From: Ectobius pallidus
Lineage: Eukaryota; Arthropoda; Insecta; Blattodea; Ectobiidae
Reading direction: 5' to 3'
DNA: 64,000 nt
Assembly: GCA_964059195.1 (NCBI GenBank)
Contig: CAXKWD010000007.1
Span: 1,054,001-1,118,000, forward strand
Both the position numbers and the translations under genes were made by a program. This document shows positions 45,971 through 57,430 of the stretch, piece by piece (positions within the stretch are counted from its first letter, which is position 1; each line of letters begins with the position of its first letter). The notes under the pieces were generated by a model that was not told the origin of the DNA, searched no databases, and worked only from the letters and a program-made list of their open reading frames with translations.

Positions 45971-47409
45971 GTATGTAGGTTGTTTTGTTAGGTTATGAAA
46001 AGGGATATTAGTATTGTAGGGCATACCGAATTCACACGTTTCGGAAATGTGCCATATTATATCTCCAGTGAGGTTTGTCGTGTTGGTTAACCGGTTTACC
46101 CACATAAGATGGCCGTCAGTTATATGTTATTATCATGAATTACGTATTTTAAGGTAAGAGAATTACAGAATACATTCTTATATATGAACCAATTTCGCAC
46201 TTAAACATAATCCTTGCACCTAGGGACACATTTTTAACGTTCTGTTTAGTAAATATTAAAACTGTATGGCTAAGGATATAGGGCTGGTCCGTGATACAGG
46301 CCTATGTAGGCCTTAGTGTCATTCCGTGTCAAATCAACACCCTTTTCATTAAAATTTAACCTCGCCATTCTAGATCTGGATGTAATTTTGTAGAGAGATA
46401 GTTTTCGTGTATATTAAGAGAAATTCTAATTTTATTGAAATATTTCAATCCGTTTTGAAAGTACAGTCATGTAAAGTATTAAAAAAGTAACAAAAATCAC
46501 ATCAAAAACATATCTTTCAAATGATATAACAACTCTTCTAATTAACCTTCAAAGGTGGGAAAAGTGTCATTTTTTACAAGCTTTCCAATGATATGTAACA
46601 CATAACAGCTCTAATGCAGTTTGTTTTTCACAATTCAAAGTGAAAATTTTGAATTTTGAAAAAAGTACATTTTTAAAAACTTTCAAAAAATCCCAGAAAA
46701 TAGGTTAGACCAATGTTAAATGATGTAACAAGATTGAAAATGGGATGGGAATGGGTTCATAGTTAAAATATTATTACAGTATCCCTTTAAAAAAAAAATC
46801 TTGATTTTTTTTAAAGTGATGTTTTAATTTTCTAACTCTGAACCCGAATGACCCTACATTATAAATAGTTTTTAAGAGTGTTATAGTTTTTTAATGTTCC
46901 TTAAATAAAGTATTTTTTAAATGTGTAGTCTATTATCAAATATAGGATTGTGTTCATATTATTTTATCACATCTGATGTATAGAAAAATGTATTATTAAA
47001 ATGTCCTTTTTGTTCATTACAATATTAACGTTTTTGAACTTCCCGCGCACTTTCTGCCCTTTTCAAAGATGGCGTCTTGGCACCAGCATTCTACCCAGTA
47101 GGGATAGGCAAGTACAACATCTAGTGTAAGATATAACATCTTTGGAGTGAGCCGTCCGTTCTCGCCGGTTTCAGATTTATTTTGTGTTTCTAATGGAAGA
47201 TATCGAGTAACAAGAAGCATTAACCATATTTGGGGAAACTTTTTGGAAACTGACGTAGGCATACAGTAACTCCAAAAGTGCCTTGGGTTTTGGAACTCAG
47301 CAAATAAAGTTCTACCTCGCGTTCCAACATAACCTTACATTCTAAGGTAAGCTGATTTTGTGTATTTTTGTAGGCTGTCAAGCACATCATTAGGCAAGGA
47401 GCTGTTTTC
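45971..47409. other. AT-rich stretch, nothing recognised
   Basis: No further P-like exon, RNA gene or repeat end recognised. Confidence 0.45.
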
Positions 47410-47575
47410 CGACTCACCCTGCTCCCCTTTCCACCGGCGCGGTCGCTTTCTCCGCCAGCCTGCCTGCACGCTCGCTTCCCCTCACCGCCTACTGCGCATT
47501 TCCCACGCGCATCTTCTCCCCGCTGCATGCCAACCACTACTAAGCGCCGGTAATGCAGCTTGCTGTGTTAAACAG

Positions 47576-48230
47576 GCCCCTTGCACCATAAATAATATTT
47601 CACAATTTTTTAAAACGAATATAAAAAACAATAAAATTTCACGAATTATAGAAAATGTCGAACAATTAAAAAAATACCCTTGTACCAAACATCATATTTC
47701 ACGATCTTTAAACACCGATTTGAAAGAAGAAAAAAAATTCACAATAACAAAAGACCCTTGCACCATACATAATATTTCACAATTTTTAAAAATGATTATA
47801 AAAAACAAAATAAAATTTCACGAAATATAGAAAATGTCGAACAATTAAAAAAATACCCTTGTACCAACCATCATATTTCACGATCTTTAAACACCGATTT
47901 GAAAGAAAAAAAAACATTCACAATAACAAAAGACCCTTGCACCATACATAATATTTCACAATTTTTAAAAACGAATATAAAAAACAAAATAAAATTTCAC
48001 AAATTATGCAAAATATCGAACAGTGAAAAAATACCCTTGTACCAAACATATTTCACGATCTTTAAACAGGTAAAATAATATTTCACAATAACAAAATACC
48101 CTTGCAACACCAACAAACATAATATTTCACAAATGATAAAAAAATAATAATTCACGATAAAAAAAAATACAAAATGCCAAAAACCCTTGCAACAAACATA
48201 ATATTTCATGCCAACAGGATATTTCACAAT
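47576..48230. repeat. Tandem repeat, 178-bp higher-order unit
   Basis: CCCTTGCACCATA starts units at 47578, 47756 and 47934 (period 178). Each unit contains two related halves, the second starting CCCTTGTACCAA. Both halves carry AATATTTCACAAT or ATATTTCACGATC. After 48060 the units shrink and degrade (CCCTTGCAACA at about 48111 and 48187). Confidence 0.8.
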
Positions 48231-48462
48231 TATATAAATATAAAAAAAATCGAAATTTACATAATATTTCCAAATTTTAAAAAACGCCGTGTTATGACAA
48301 AAAACATGGCTTAATTGATGCAGAATAATTCCCTTGCACCAACACTACTCTTTTCATAACAAACAAACCATCTCAAAATTAGAAAACACGATTCTTGCGT
48401 TAACACTCGCTAACGCAATAGATAACTAAAATATATCGGAACTTCCTTCACTGCTCAACTCG

Positions 48463-48545
48463 CCTTCGTGGCGTAATGGCTAAGTCTCTTGGCTACGATG
48501 CTAAGGGTCATGCGTTCGATCCCCGTCCGATCCAAAATTTAATGT
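48463..48545 (+). repeat. tRNA-like block
   Basis: GTGGCGTAATGGCTAAG fits an A box and GCGTTCGATCCCC a B box. The arms do not fold well into a full tRNA, so a SINE-type relic is more likely than a gene. Confidence 0.45.
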
Positions 48546-49021
48546 TAGGAATAGGTCTCGAATAGGTAGGTAGGGTGAAGAGGAGGTGAGAGGAAGAGAG
48601 GAAAGAGACGGGAAAGGAAGAGAAGAAGAAAATAAAGGAGAAATAAATTATTTTTCTCTTTCACCATTTCCATACTAGATGTCGCCACCGTCGCTATTCT
48701 GCTAGTAGTTCTAATGCCGCCGCTAGGTTTCTCCCCACCCTAAACCCCTACTTTCCTCGCTGTCCCGTTAAGAGAGTAGTGGTGGGGGAGTCGGGTGAGT
48801 CGCAATACTATTTTTTCCCCATCATTATTATTTGTGATATAGCTATGGTAGTTCTACACAGATTGACATTCCTGTCAGATTCATATCGTTTTGAAAATAA
48901 CAACGTCGAAAACATATGACTTATTGGCTAGCTCCACTGTTAGTATACTGGGTAGTTAAGTAATTTAAAGGACAACAAGGGTTTTGGGATAAATACGAAT
49001 TTCGGGCAAGTTTATAGTTTA

Positions 49022-49258
49022 CGACTCACCCTGCTCTCCTTTCCATCAGCGCGGTCGCCTTCCCCGCCTGCCTTCCTGCATGCTTATTTTTCTCTTTCAC
49101 CAAGTTCCATACTAGATGCCGCCACCGTCGCTACTCTGCTAGTAGTTCTAATGCCGCCGCTAGGTGTCTCCCGACTGTATAAAAGAATCTCCCCACCCAA
49201 AACCCCTACTTTCCACGCGGGTCCCGTTAGAGTAGTGGTGGGGGACTCGGGTGAGTCG
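49022..49258. mobile_element. Putative TIR element, short form (MITE), 237 bp
   Basis: Bounded by CGACTCACCC and GGGTGAGTCG, sharing both flank-proximal segments with the 1.39 kb element but lacking the tandem repeat. Similarity continues a little past the right border, so the true ends are uncertain. Confidence 0.5.
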
Positions 49259-50169
49259 CAAAATATATTTTTCCCAAGTCTAGTTTCAGCGACTATTACT
49301 ATGCACGCTGGGAATCTCGACTTGAGACTCGACTATTACTCTGCGTGATACTGGTCTCAGCTGATCAGCTCTCACGTGATACATTCTCAAGCGAGAGGCT
49401 TCCAGCAGTACTCAAGATGCGTTTATTTCTCTGCACGGCGTCTCAAGTCTGATTTTACGTGAGTTTCTCAGGTGAAACAGGACTATTTCTATGGCCCCGT
49501 AAATCTAATTCCAAATACAAAATATCATATTTTCTATTGTACTGCTTACTTCAACTTTCATAGCAGAGTCACATTTACCCACCATAACAACACTCGTTTC
49601 ACAATTAGAATTAGTTTCGCTTGTGTCACTTGCTTTTCTTTTCAAAATCACTGTTCTAAGCCACTTTTCCATTATTAAAACATTATTAACACCGGAGTTA
49701 ACAGACTTTCCACAAATATAACTTAGCACGTCTGAAGATCTACTGAGGAACCAGGATTGCCAGTCCAGAAGCAGGCATAATCGTTAAATTTAAGATTAAA
49801 GACGCTACATTATCGCAAAATTTAAAAATATTTAATTTGATTGGTTGACCTAAATGTGAGAATCTGGAAATTCATACGTGACAATTTTTGTGAGAACAGG
49901 CTTAAAATCTCATAAGTTCATTACTTGAAGGATCATAAACATTAGCGTACTCTGAAAGAGTACTACCAAACGATAGCAACTGCATGTGCTTAACACAGGT
50001 TTACCGGTATGAGACACTCAGGCACCTCCTACAATAAAACCCTTGTTAAGAGATCGTCTCTAATAACAAATTCCAACAAAGTCTTATTTTTCAGGGTTTT
50101 GAATGAAAGAGGGAACCATAGACGTCAGTGCATCAGAGGCTTCAAACTGTGGTTCGTAACTGCAAAAGT
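49259..50169. other. Spacer, nothing recognised
   Basis: 49280-49480 has repeated TCTCAAG/GACTCGACTATTACT phrases; no gene supported. Confidence 0.4.
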
Positions 50170-50354
50170 AAGGAAACTTGCAATAGGACCTGTATTTTCG
50201 AAGATTTTGAAAACTTTGACATCTAATGTCCATTTTATGTGAAAAATTTTTATTTCTTTACTTTCCACTTACTTTATGATATTTTTAATTATGTCTGCGG
50301 ACCATCTGCACCATGTTCGTGGGTGGTCTGCAGACCATAGGTTGAGAAACGCTG
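50170..50354. mobile_element. hAT MITE fragment, right end
   Basis: Matches the 36318-36541 MITE from TTCTTTACTTTCCAC to GGTTGAGAAACGCTG. The base after the end starts ATCTATAT, resembling GTCTATAG. No matching left end was found. Confidence 0.6.
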
Positions 50355-50555
50355 ATCTATATAATCCATTTAATGTGATATGTAACTCGTAAATCATACA
50401 AATGCCACAGAACACACTTTACTCTACCCTCTGAGTAGGAGTAAATTTTTGCCTTAATTAACTTAGGCCTACTATGTTAGTAACGTATTCTGTGGTGGTG
50501 CTCTCCACCACTTGAGTAAATAAAGTTTTTACTTTAGCTGTTTTACTTCTTTAGT

Positions 50556-50856
50556 GGGGGTACGCCGTAGCGTAGTGGTTGAGGCGCTGCGCTGCAAACC
50601 GGAAGGTCGCGGGTTCGATTCCCGATGAGGTCGTTGAGATTTTTCAATTGGCCTAATCCTTCTGGTGGCACTATGGCCCTGGGGTCGACTCAGCCTCTAA
50701 CAGAAATGAGTACCAGGAGCAATCCTGGGGGTAAAGGCGGCCGGTGCGTAAGGCTGACAACCTTACCACCTTCATGTGCCGAATGTCCAAAATCTGGGAT
50801 CCTCAACCTCCTGGAACCCTCTGGGCCTCCATGGCCTGTATAGGGATCACTTTACC
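50556..50856 (+). repeat. tRNA-derived SINE with 14-bp target duplication
   Basis: A box TAGCGTAGTGG and B box GGGTTCGATTCCCG in a well-kept tRNA-like head, then the phrase GATTTTTCAATTGGCC and CTCAGCC. Flanking TTTACTTCTTTAGT at 50542-50555 and 50857-50870 is identical. A decayed reversed relative is at 57324-57430. Confidence 0.85.
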
Positions 50857-50870
50857 TTTACTTCTTTAGT

Positions 50871-52124
50871 TCATTACTCTAGGTTTAAGTCCTTCTCATC
50901 TACAGATTTAGGCCTACTACTTTAGTTCAGTTTACTCTTGGTTGGTGCACACCACCCTAAATTCCATTTATAAGCACCTTATATTTTTACGAAGGTTCTA
51001 AATGTTAGTAAAATCATGAAAAAGTGGTCACAAAATGAGCCTAAAATGGTGCTGAGAACTGCTGTTAAATCACGAATCTCCGTGCACTGGCCGATGTCTG
51101 TTGTCGGGCAGTCTGTCACATGGAGATAATTCAATACTGGAAACCTAATGTCTCGATGACTCAGTCGCTTTCTTGGCCAAGGTATCTACCGGATACAAAA
51201 CTTCATATCTGCCCAGATTACCAACCTGATTTTCCATATTGGAGGCTTTGCGCCTAAGCCCTACTAGGGCCTACACCCCTGGACCCCTTCCTGCTTTACA
51301 CCAGACCCTATTCGCTGAGAACTTCAAGAACGGTAACTTTGTATCAGCCATCCAGATCCCTTTCCTGTTTTTCTTTGTTTGTGGGGGGACCTAACCACAT
51401 AACTTGATAGAGAGTAGAACTATTAGCACCACTGGATAAGCCTTTGCGGGAGTAGCCAATGAGATGAAAGATCATCGGCCAGCCAGTGGGATGTTGGTGT
51501 TCAACCTTTGGGTTGCGTAACCACTCTGAACACCTTAGAGTGCTGATAGTTATAAGTTAGAAAAGTGACAGCTTCATTGTTATTTTCCCAGTGTTACAGA
51601 AAAACTAAATTATTATATGGTTTCTGTTCTTTACACATGAAGCTAAAAGTCACAGATTTTTTTTTTCTTAATAAACATAGTGCGTAATCATCTGAAGGTG
51701 CAATAGTATGATAGCACCCCTACAGTCAAGAGAAGAATGTTAGGGTTTAGTGCCACACACACTACTGGATTTCTGCGCGAGGTGTTCCGAGAGGTTACAT
51801 GGCCGTAGGTTAACTACCAACACTCCCATTATTTGCTGCCACCGATCATTGGTTCTTCCAGCTCCCAGTGGCCTTATAAATGCACATCCTCCAAGTTGTA
51901 GTTAGCTTCCCCGTTACTGTTTATAATAATTATGGTACCATACTTGAATCCCAGTGAAGGGCATCTGGTGGAAGTCCATAGGAGGTCAAGGGCCGGAACC
52001 CCTGGTGGGGTTTGGTAGAGAAACAAGAAGGGGATATGGGACCAATATCAAGTTATTGTATTTAGTAGAAAGCCTCAATAGCGACTGAGTCACAGAGACC
52101 ACGTTTTCACAAGTTATTAGGCGT
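50871..52124. other. Spacer, nothing recognised
   Basis: No supported gene. 52108-52147 resembles a reversed Helitron-type 5' end (GTCAGGACAAAGCC then TATATAGAGAT), without a matching 3' end. Confidence 0.4.
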
Positions 52125-52308
52125 CAGACAGTCAGGACAAAGCCAATTATATAGAGATAAAATAGCTCCTAAATTGGGCATTACTTGGGTACCGGTCAAC
52201 TGATATGGTCCATAATCAATAGGCATTTTTCCATGAACGTTATAAATGTGTATACCAAGTTTCATAGAAATCCGATAAAGCGTATTTGACTTATTGTGCA
52301 TACAGATA

Positions 52309-53377
52309 CAGAGTGCGGCACGTAAAACCGGCCCGACGTAATATTATGGTATATTGCGTTTTTTTACATTCATACGTACAGGATCGGTTCAAAATGCTCC
52401 CAGGAACAGACCACCATCTGTCTGCACACCTGAATTACAGAGGCAGGTGCAGGAGATAATGATAAGAAGTCCTCGTAAGTCAACCAGAAGATTGAGTCAA
52501 AAGGTTCACACAAGTGAGAGAAGTTGCAGACGTGTTTTAAGGGGACTGAAGTTAAAACCATACCGGATAAGTGTTGTGCAAGAACTGAAGGAGCCTGACC
52601 TGCAGAAGAGGGTGAATTTCTGTTCATGGCTGTTAAGAAATGTTGCCAGTGGTGTCTTGGACCCACTAAGGCTCATCATGAGTGACGAGGCGTGGTTCCA
52701 CCTATCTGGGTACGTAAATTCCCATAACAATCGGTATTGGTCGACAGAAAATCCACACTCAATCCACCAGGTACCCTTGCATGACGAGAAGATTGGTGTT
52801 TGGTGTGCCATTTCCGCCACACGCGTTATGGGGCACATATTCTTTGATACGACAGTGAACAGTGACGTGTATTTGGGAATCCTGGTGGATTTTTATTCAA
52901 ACTTGACAGAAGAGGAGCGTCGGTTATGTTACTTTCAGCAAGACGGTGCAACATGCCACACATCAGCTGTATCATTGTCCCGTGTGCATGAGATGTTCAC
53001 ACCAGAGAGGACAATCAGCAAAGGCTTGTGGCCTCCTCGGTCACCAGACTTGTCCACTTGTGACTTTTACTTGTGGGGACTGTTAAAGAGAAGAGTATAC
53101 GAAACAAATCCACACACAATTGAAGAACTCAAGACCAGGATCCAGCATCAATAGCATCACAACACAAGAACTGACAAGGGTATATATGAATATCCTCAAG
53201 CGTGCTCACATGTGTGTTGAAGTGGGCGGAGGACACTTTCAGCACCTACTGTGAAGGAGAATAGTCATATTCAATACATTACATTTAATTTTATGTGTCA
53301 TATTCAATATATTACATTTCATTTTATGTTCATTTTATGTGTTGACTTTACGGCCCGGTTTTACGTGCCGCACCCTG
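52309..53377 (+). mobile_element. Mariner (DD39D-type) element, 1.07 kb, TA target
   Basis: TIRs CAGAGTGCGGCACGTAAAAC (left) and CAGGGTGCGGCACGTAAAAC (right, complement), about 27 bp, with TA at 52307-52308 and 53378-53379. Inserted into an RptB copy. Shorter than a full mariner because the 5' part of the gene is missing. Confidence 0.88.
52354..53254 (+). pseudogene. Mariner-like transposase, DD39D, 5' deleted and frameshifted
   Basis: The open part has the second helix-turn-helix (about residues 25-75, TRRLSQKVHTSERSCRRVL), then D111 (SDEAWF), D197 (QQDGATCH) and D237 (STCDFYLWG). I count 39 residues between the last two, placing it with DD39D mariners rather than DD34D. All three catalytic acids remain. 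There is no ATG in this frame (an upstream TAA lies at 52339) and the first helix-turn-helix is absent. Near 53140 a frameshift leads to a stop; in the next frame SINSITTQELTRVYMNILKR and GGGHFQHLL complete the normal C-terminus. It probably makes no active enzyme. Confidence 0.85.
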
Positions 53378-53432
53378 TATTTTCCTGTCAACCACACAAT
53401 CTCAGAAAGTACCAATCTGGCACTTAATAATT

Positions 53433-53620
53433 CACTTTTTTTAAAGATCACTTTTTAGACAAGTATGCCATATCAGAAGTCGGTAAAATATTCTATCCAT
53501 TGATACGTTATTCATAGCTGTAAGTTAGGCTTTGTATTTTTACTTGAGAAATATGAATGTTTTTCATAGGCAAGACAAAATAGGATGGAACATTTATGTA
53601 AAAATAATGTCGGTGATAAT
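53433..53620 (+). repeat. Helitron-family fragment
   Basis: Matches part of the Helitron at 11495-12499 (ATATCAGAAGTCKGTAAA, then TTATYCATAG and AGGCTTTGTAT). No 3' CTAG end nearby. Confidence 0.5.
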
Positions 53621-54199
53621 AAATATGTTTTTTTCCCCCTTTTTTTTCTGTTAAGTAAGTAATTTAAACAAAACATCTGTAGCGCGTTTCATGTTAAGAA
53701 TGCAGCATTGCTTATATGGGACAGTCATTTCCACCCCTTCCCTCCCCTTCACACCCCTTCTTATCGGGTGGCGCGTGCTTTTGGGCCATCCTAAGCCTGT
53801 ACAGTCTGAAGCTAAGCTAAGTGACCTCAACAAGTAGAGTATTTTACGAGTGGCAAGTCATCGGAAACGTGGGAAAATATTAAACAGTGAATGTAGAAAA
53901 ATGGTACTACATTTACCTGGATGTAATTTGATTTTAGAATTATGTTCATGTCTTATTTTTTATAGTAAAATTTTAATAAAGAGTGTGTATAAATTTGGTG
54001 AATGTTAAATACATTAAACTCGCAATAGATTAGTTCAGTTGGATAGCCCATGTGCTTTTTTAAACAAATTTTGATTAGACTTTTTTGTAATAAAGTTAAT
54101 GCTTCCCCATCCAATAACACCTAAGTGCTAGGGCTAAATAAACTACTCTTACAGAGTATTAATGGCCATACAGTTACGGAGATTTACCAATTGATATAT
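53621..54199. other. Spacer, nothing recognised
   Basis: T-rich tract near 53630-53650; no gene. Confidence 0.4.
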
Positions 54200-54580
54200 T
54201 GCTTTTCGTATTTTATAACACATATATGAAATGTGCTTATCACATTTCAAATACTTAATCCTATATTTCACTATACTTCCAAATATTTCATTTATGTAGA
54301 TATTTATGGAGGAAGGCATTCGAAAACCGTAAGGACTTCACAACGAGAGTTATGGATTATTAATTTTAAATGTTCAAGTGGAATTGTTTTAATCCAGAAA
54401 CTATTAGGGAGAAAGGCATTAAAATAGTTTGAGAAACATTAAGAGAAAGTTAACATCCAACCACTTTTTAAAAATAGGATTTATACCCGCATTAACATTC
54501 TTGTAGGCATCCTCCCACGTTGATTCACTGAAGATCACCGCCATATCATCAGCATAAGAATACTTCATTATACTTCTTCA
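54200..54580 (-). pseudogene. LINE reverse transcriptase fragment (YADD)
   Basis: On the minus strand, 54572-54500 reads MKYSYADDMAVIFSESTWED, with the YADD catalytic box of reverse transcriptases. It continues FKKWLDVNFL, then after a frameshift LSLNVSQTILMPFSL, and after another LKIHNSRCEVLTVFECLP. These match the order seen C-terminal of the catalytic box in LINE RTs. At least two frameshifts and several stops make it dead. It is a different element from the LINE at 15.2 kb (FADD box). Confidence 0.6.
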
Positions 54581-55007
54581 GATCTGTTTTATATATATAT
54601 ATATATATGCTATTAGAAATAAGATTGCTATTGACATTTGATATTGATTATTATATCATTATTTCCATCCTTTAGGCCTATAATTTAGTCTTTTCTCAAA
54701 CAACAGTAGCATGTGTTTTGTTAAATGTTAATCATTCTGCATTCTTAAAATTTCATTTGCACGACTTTAGTTAAAAGTGTGCTGTATGATTCATGAGGGA
54801 AACTGTACTCTACGGATATTTTCTACAGTGCAGGAAAATCCCTTTTTCCGAGAATAGTGTAACCTTGTCCTTCAAACTCTGCCTGCAGGCAGCATTGCAA
54901 CAAAGCCCAGAAGAGCCCCGTAAGATCAATGCTGCATTCTTAGCATGAAACGGTCTATAGCAGTTATGTAAATAATCGCAGGCACCTGCTAAGTTAGTTA
55001 TATTATA
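54581..55007. other. Spacer with TA microsatellite
   Basis: (TA)n at about 54591-54608; nothing else recognised. Confidence 0.4.
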
Positions 55008-56645
55008 CTAGCTTAAAAGACCCGGCATCGCTCGGGTTTTGTATTTTGTAATTGGAAATTAGCTTATGAAGGATTTTCAATTTTAAATTCTAGGTCCTTA
55101 TATAGACCTAGGCATTTATAATTTGAAATAGGAAGAACGACTTACTACACTCAAACTATTCCCTCAGAAAACGCTTGATATAATTTTTTATGGCTCATAG
55201 AGGATCTAGAATTTTGCATCCCATCGCTTGTACAGTCGGTCAAATAAAAAACGTCGGGCGGTATTTGATTAAGTATCACGAACGAGCATATGCGCATGTA
55301 CAGGAAGACTTAAGGTTAGGTTCACACACGCCTCTTGTCTATCCATGTATTTTCTTGATTATTTAGTCAGTTTTGTTCCAAAACAAACATGTATAGAAGG
55401 CTGTGGCTATATGCGTCAAATCCGCCATATTCTTGGTTGCAAATTGTTATAATATTAATAATTAATAGATTCGCGAGGAATATGTTTATTCAAGGAGCAT
55501 TTTTTAAAGATTTTATTTTATAATACCGGTACTTGTAGTGCAAAATCAATAACTTACGCTCAGCATCTGCAACCAATCTTAGCATCGAAATACGCGTCCG
55601 GCCAGATCAACGTTTGCTATGAAAACTTCCGGTCGCATTATAGTAACGTTCCCACCTCTGAGCTTCTTTTCATAAATATGGAACCTTCTCGCTGCTTCAG
55701 AGACCGAAAAATGCAGGTCAATTACAGCCCTAACCACACTTTCTCTCAAGTTAGCATTTGTATGTGGCGATGACACAAAGCAAAATGAATTATGACAATG
55801 CATTAAGTTGAATATCGTGTGTTGCGATTTCCGCGATGTTCATTTTTTCCCTCCTTGTTCATATTTTCCCTCCTGCCGCATGGCCTCATATGTTCCGAAA
55901 ATGACCTGTATTTTGTGTTTTTTATAGGAAACTTGTGAACTAATGCGTCAAAACTTTAATTTTAACAGCATACGAGTCCCGACGTTTTTTATTTGACCGA
56001 CTGTACAGTGCACAGCAAGCCTGGTAGAGGTTTAAATAAGAAGAAACAGAAATTCCTGTAACATAAAATTGTAATATCGAGGCGGGAAATTTCCCACTCT
56101 TATGTTACCATAAAGCCGTTTTGGAGATGAAATTAAACAGAAAGCATTATCACTTTCATACTTTGCTCTCCAAACACCTGCGATATAATATAATAATATA
56201 CACATTACCATACCTCGTTTTGTTTTCTCTATGTCCAGGGTAGAGAAAGTTATGTGATTCCATTATTTTAGTGGATTTCATTCTGTAATATTTATTTATA
56301 ACATGAATTATTTTTATAACTTCTCTTATTTGTCAAAAGTGCATTTCATTTGTTTTTTCCAAGCCCACCTGATACCATTTGGCAACAATATATTCTGTGA
56401 TTTGGAATGGATAATTCTATGTAAAAAGGGATTAAGTATTTTCAAAAACATTTAATTTTTGGCATTTAGAATCAGAATTTTTCAAAATCCTTTCTTAGTG
56501 AGCACCTACATTATGAAACGAAGGTACTGTCAAAATTCCAAGTCTCTACCTGTTATAGTTTAGGCTGTACGTTGATTCCTGTCATTCAGTCAATCAGTTA
56601 GTCATTCATTCAGTCAGTCAGGACAAAGCCTTTTATATATATAGA
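55008..56645 (-). mobile_element. Non-autonomous Helitron, reversed, with nested MITE
   Basis: On the minus strand the 3' end reads ACCCGAGCGATGCCGGGT (hairpin), TCTTTTAAG, CTAG and then T. The 5' end is near TCTATATATATAAAAGGC (about 56645), within a base or two. It shares interior segments with the + strand Helitron at 11495-12499. The mariner-type MITE at 55233-56003 interrupts it; removing that leaves about 870 bp. Confidence 0.75.
55233..56003. mobile_element. Tc1/mariner-type MITE, 771 bp, nested in Helitron
   Basis: Inverted ends CAGTCGGTCAAATAAAAAAC and its complement (about 26 bp, perfect) with TA at 55231-55232 and 56004-56005. A minus-strand open stretch (55803-55579) contains SVVRAVIDLHFSVSEAARRF, which looks like a helix-turn-helix of a transposase N-terminus, so this is probably a deletion derivative. 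Confidence 0.8.
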
Positions 56646-57137
56646 GAAGAGATATGAATAAATAATATTCATTTAATCCCTTCTGCTACTGTTATCAATC
56701 TGTTAATATCATCAGATTAACTGCATCCCAAAGTGATCACTATGTGTGGTGTCCACTGTATTTCTCATGTGTTCCTTGCACCTTAGATTTACATTTCTCT
56801 TTCTTTTGCCAATATATATTTTATCACAGGTATTATATTCAATTTCATAAATTCCTGAATTTTGTCTTTCATGTCTGATCTTAGGAGATTTTTATATAGT
56901 ACTTATTATGTGCCAACCGGACCAGATCATTGAAAAAACTTTTCAATTTATGCTGCAGTAAGGAATGGGAAAAAATTAAGGATGTTTCATCTTGAGGATT
57001 GCTTAGGGTGTTTACTCTGGTGAATTTCAAATTTAATCATTTTTTTTGTCTCTATGTGTACAGTATTTCTTTTAATTTCGAACAATGTAACTTGATCATG
57101 ACACGTTAAACACATTCTTTTGTCTTGTTATTCCAGA
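56646..57137. other. REV1: Upstream of REV1 exon 1; splice acceptor
   Basis: TTGTCTTGTTATTCCAG ends at 57136, one base before the ATG context, so the exon starts with an untranslated base and a 5' UTR exon must lie further upstream. I could not find it. Confidence 0.5.
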
Positions 57138-57191
57138 ATGAGGAAGCGATGGAAGCAACAAGATGCGGAAGAAAATGGGTTTGCTTCATGG
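57138..57191 (+). CDS. REV1: REV1 first coding exon (DNA repair protein REV1)
   Basis: Eighteen codons, MRKRWKQQDAEENGFASW, ending at a G/GTGAGT donor (57192), phase 0. REV1 proteins start with a short basic stretch followed by a W-G-G-Y-M motif. The W here joins exactly to GGYMEAKK at 61817, which makes the exon pair convincing. The exon is preceded by a good acceptor at 57136, so the ATG lies one base into an internal exon. REV1 is a Y-family deoxycytidyl transferase and scaffold for translesion DNA synthesis in the nucleus. Confidence 0.8.
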
Positions 57192-57323
57192 GTGAGTTGA
57201 GAGAAAACTGCATTTGTAACACAGATAAAGTAGCAGATGGAAGACTGAGAGACGCTCGTTCCGGAGGTGTTGTCACATTTACCTACAAAATTGCTCCTGT
57301 GACTCGTTTCTTTTAGAGGCTAA

Positions 57324-57430
57324 ATCAATCCCAGGGCCAAAGTGCCACTGGAAGTTTGGGTCAATTGAAAAATCTTAATGACCTCATTGAGAATTGAAAC
57401 CATGACCTTGCTTCAATCACCACACCATGA
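57324..57430 (-). repeat. SINE fragment, reversed, in REV1 intron 1
   Basis: On the minus strand it reads TTTCAATTCTCAATGAGGTC, then ATTTTTCAATTGRCC and AGTGGCACTTTGGCCCTGGG, a decayed match to 50620-50700. Confidence 0.6.

Larger units (their letters stand above)
47410..48802. mobile_element. Putative TIR element, long form, 1.39 kb
   Basis: Ends CGACTCACCC (47410-47419) and GGGTGAGTCG (48793-48802). The outer 80-190 bp on each side match the short element at 49022-49258 (TTTCCAYCRGCGCGGTCGC on the left; ATACTAGATGYCGCCACCGT and TCTAATGCCGCCGCTAGG on the right). Between these ends lies a tandem repeat plus a tRNA-like block. No coding gene was seen. Confidence 0.55.
52125..53432 (-). repeat. 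RptB, reversed copy split by a mariner
   Basis: Left part 52150-52308 (TAAATTGGGCATTACTTGGG, TATACCAAGTTTCATAGAAA), right part 53378-53432 (ACCACACAATCTCAGAAAGT, CTGGCACTTAATAA). The mariner at 52309-53377 sits inside, at a TA. Confidence 0.7.

Noticed and set aside
45772..45978. Reading 45772-45978 as a complete small gene
   Set aside because: The ATG lies in the pyrimidine tract of a splice acceptor; the conserved part starts at 45789 and stops at a donor.
47360..47830. 156-codon frame with repeated CTIHNISQFLK phrases
   Set aside because: Phrases come from the 178-bp tandem repeat, not from a repeat protein; the frame is lost in later units.
50603..50625. Possible true tRNA gene
   Set aside because: The A and B boxes belong to a SINE with a 14-bp target duplication and a non-tRNA body.
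57125..57316. 63-codon frame over REV1 exon 1
   Set aside because: It is in a different frame from the REV1 start and reads through the donor site.
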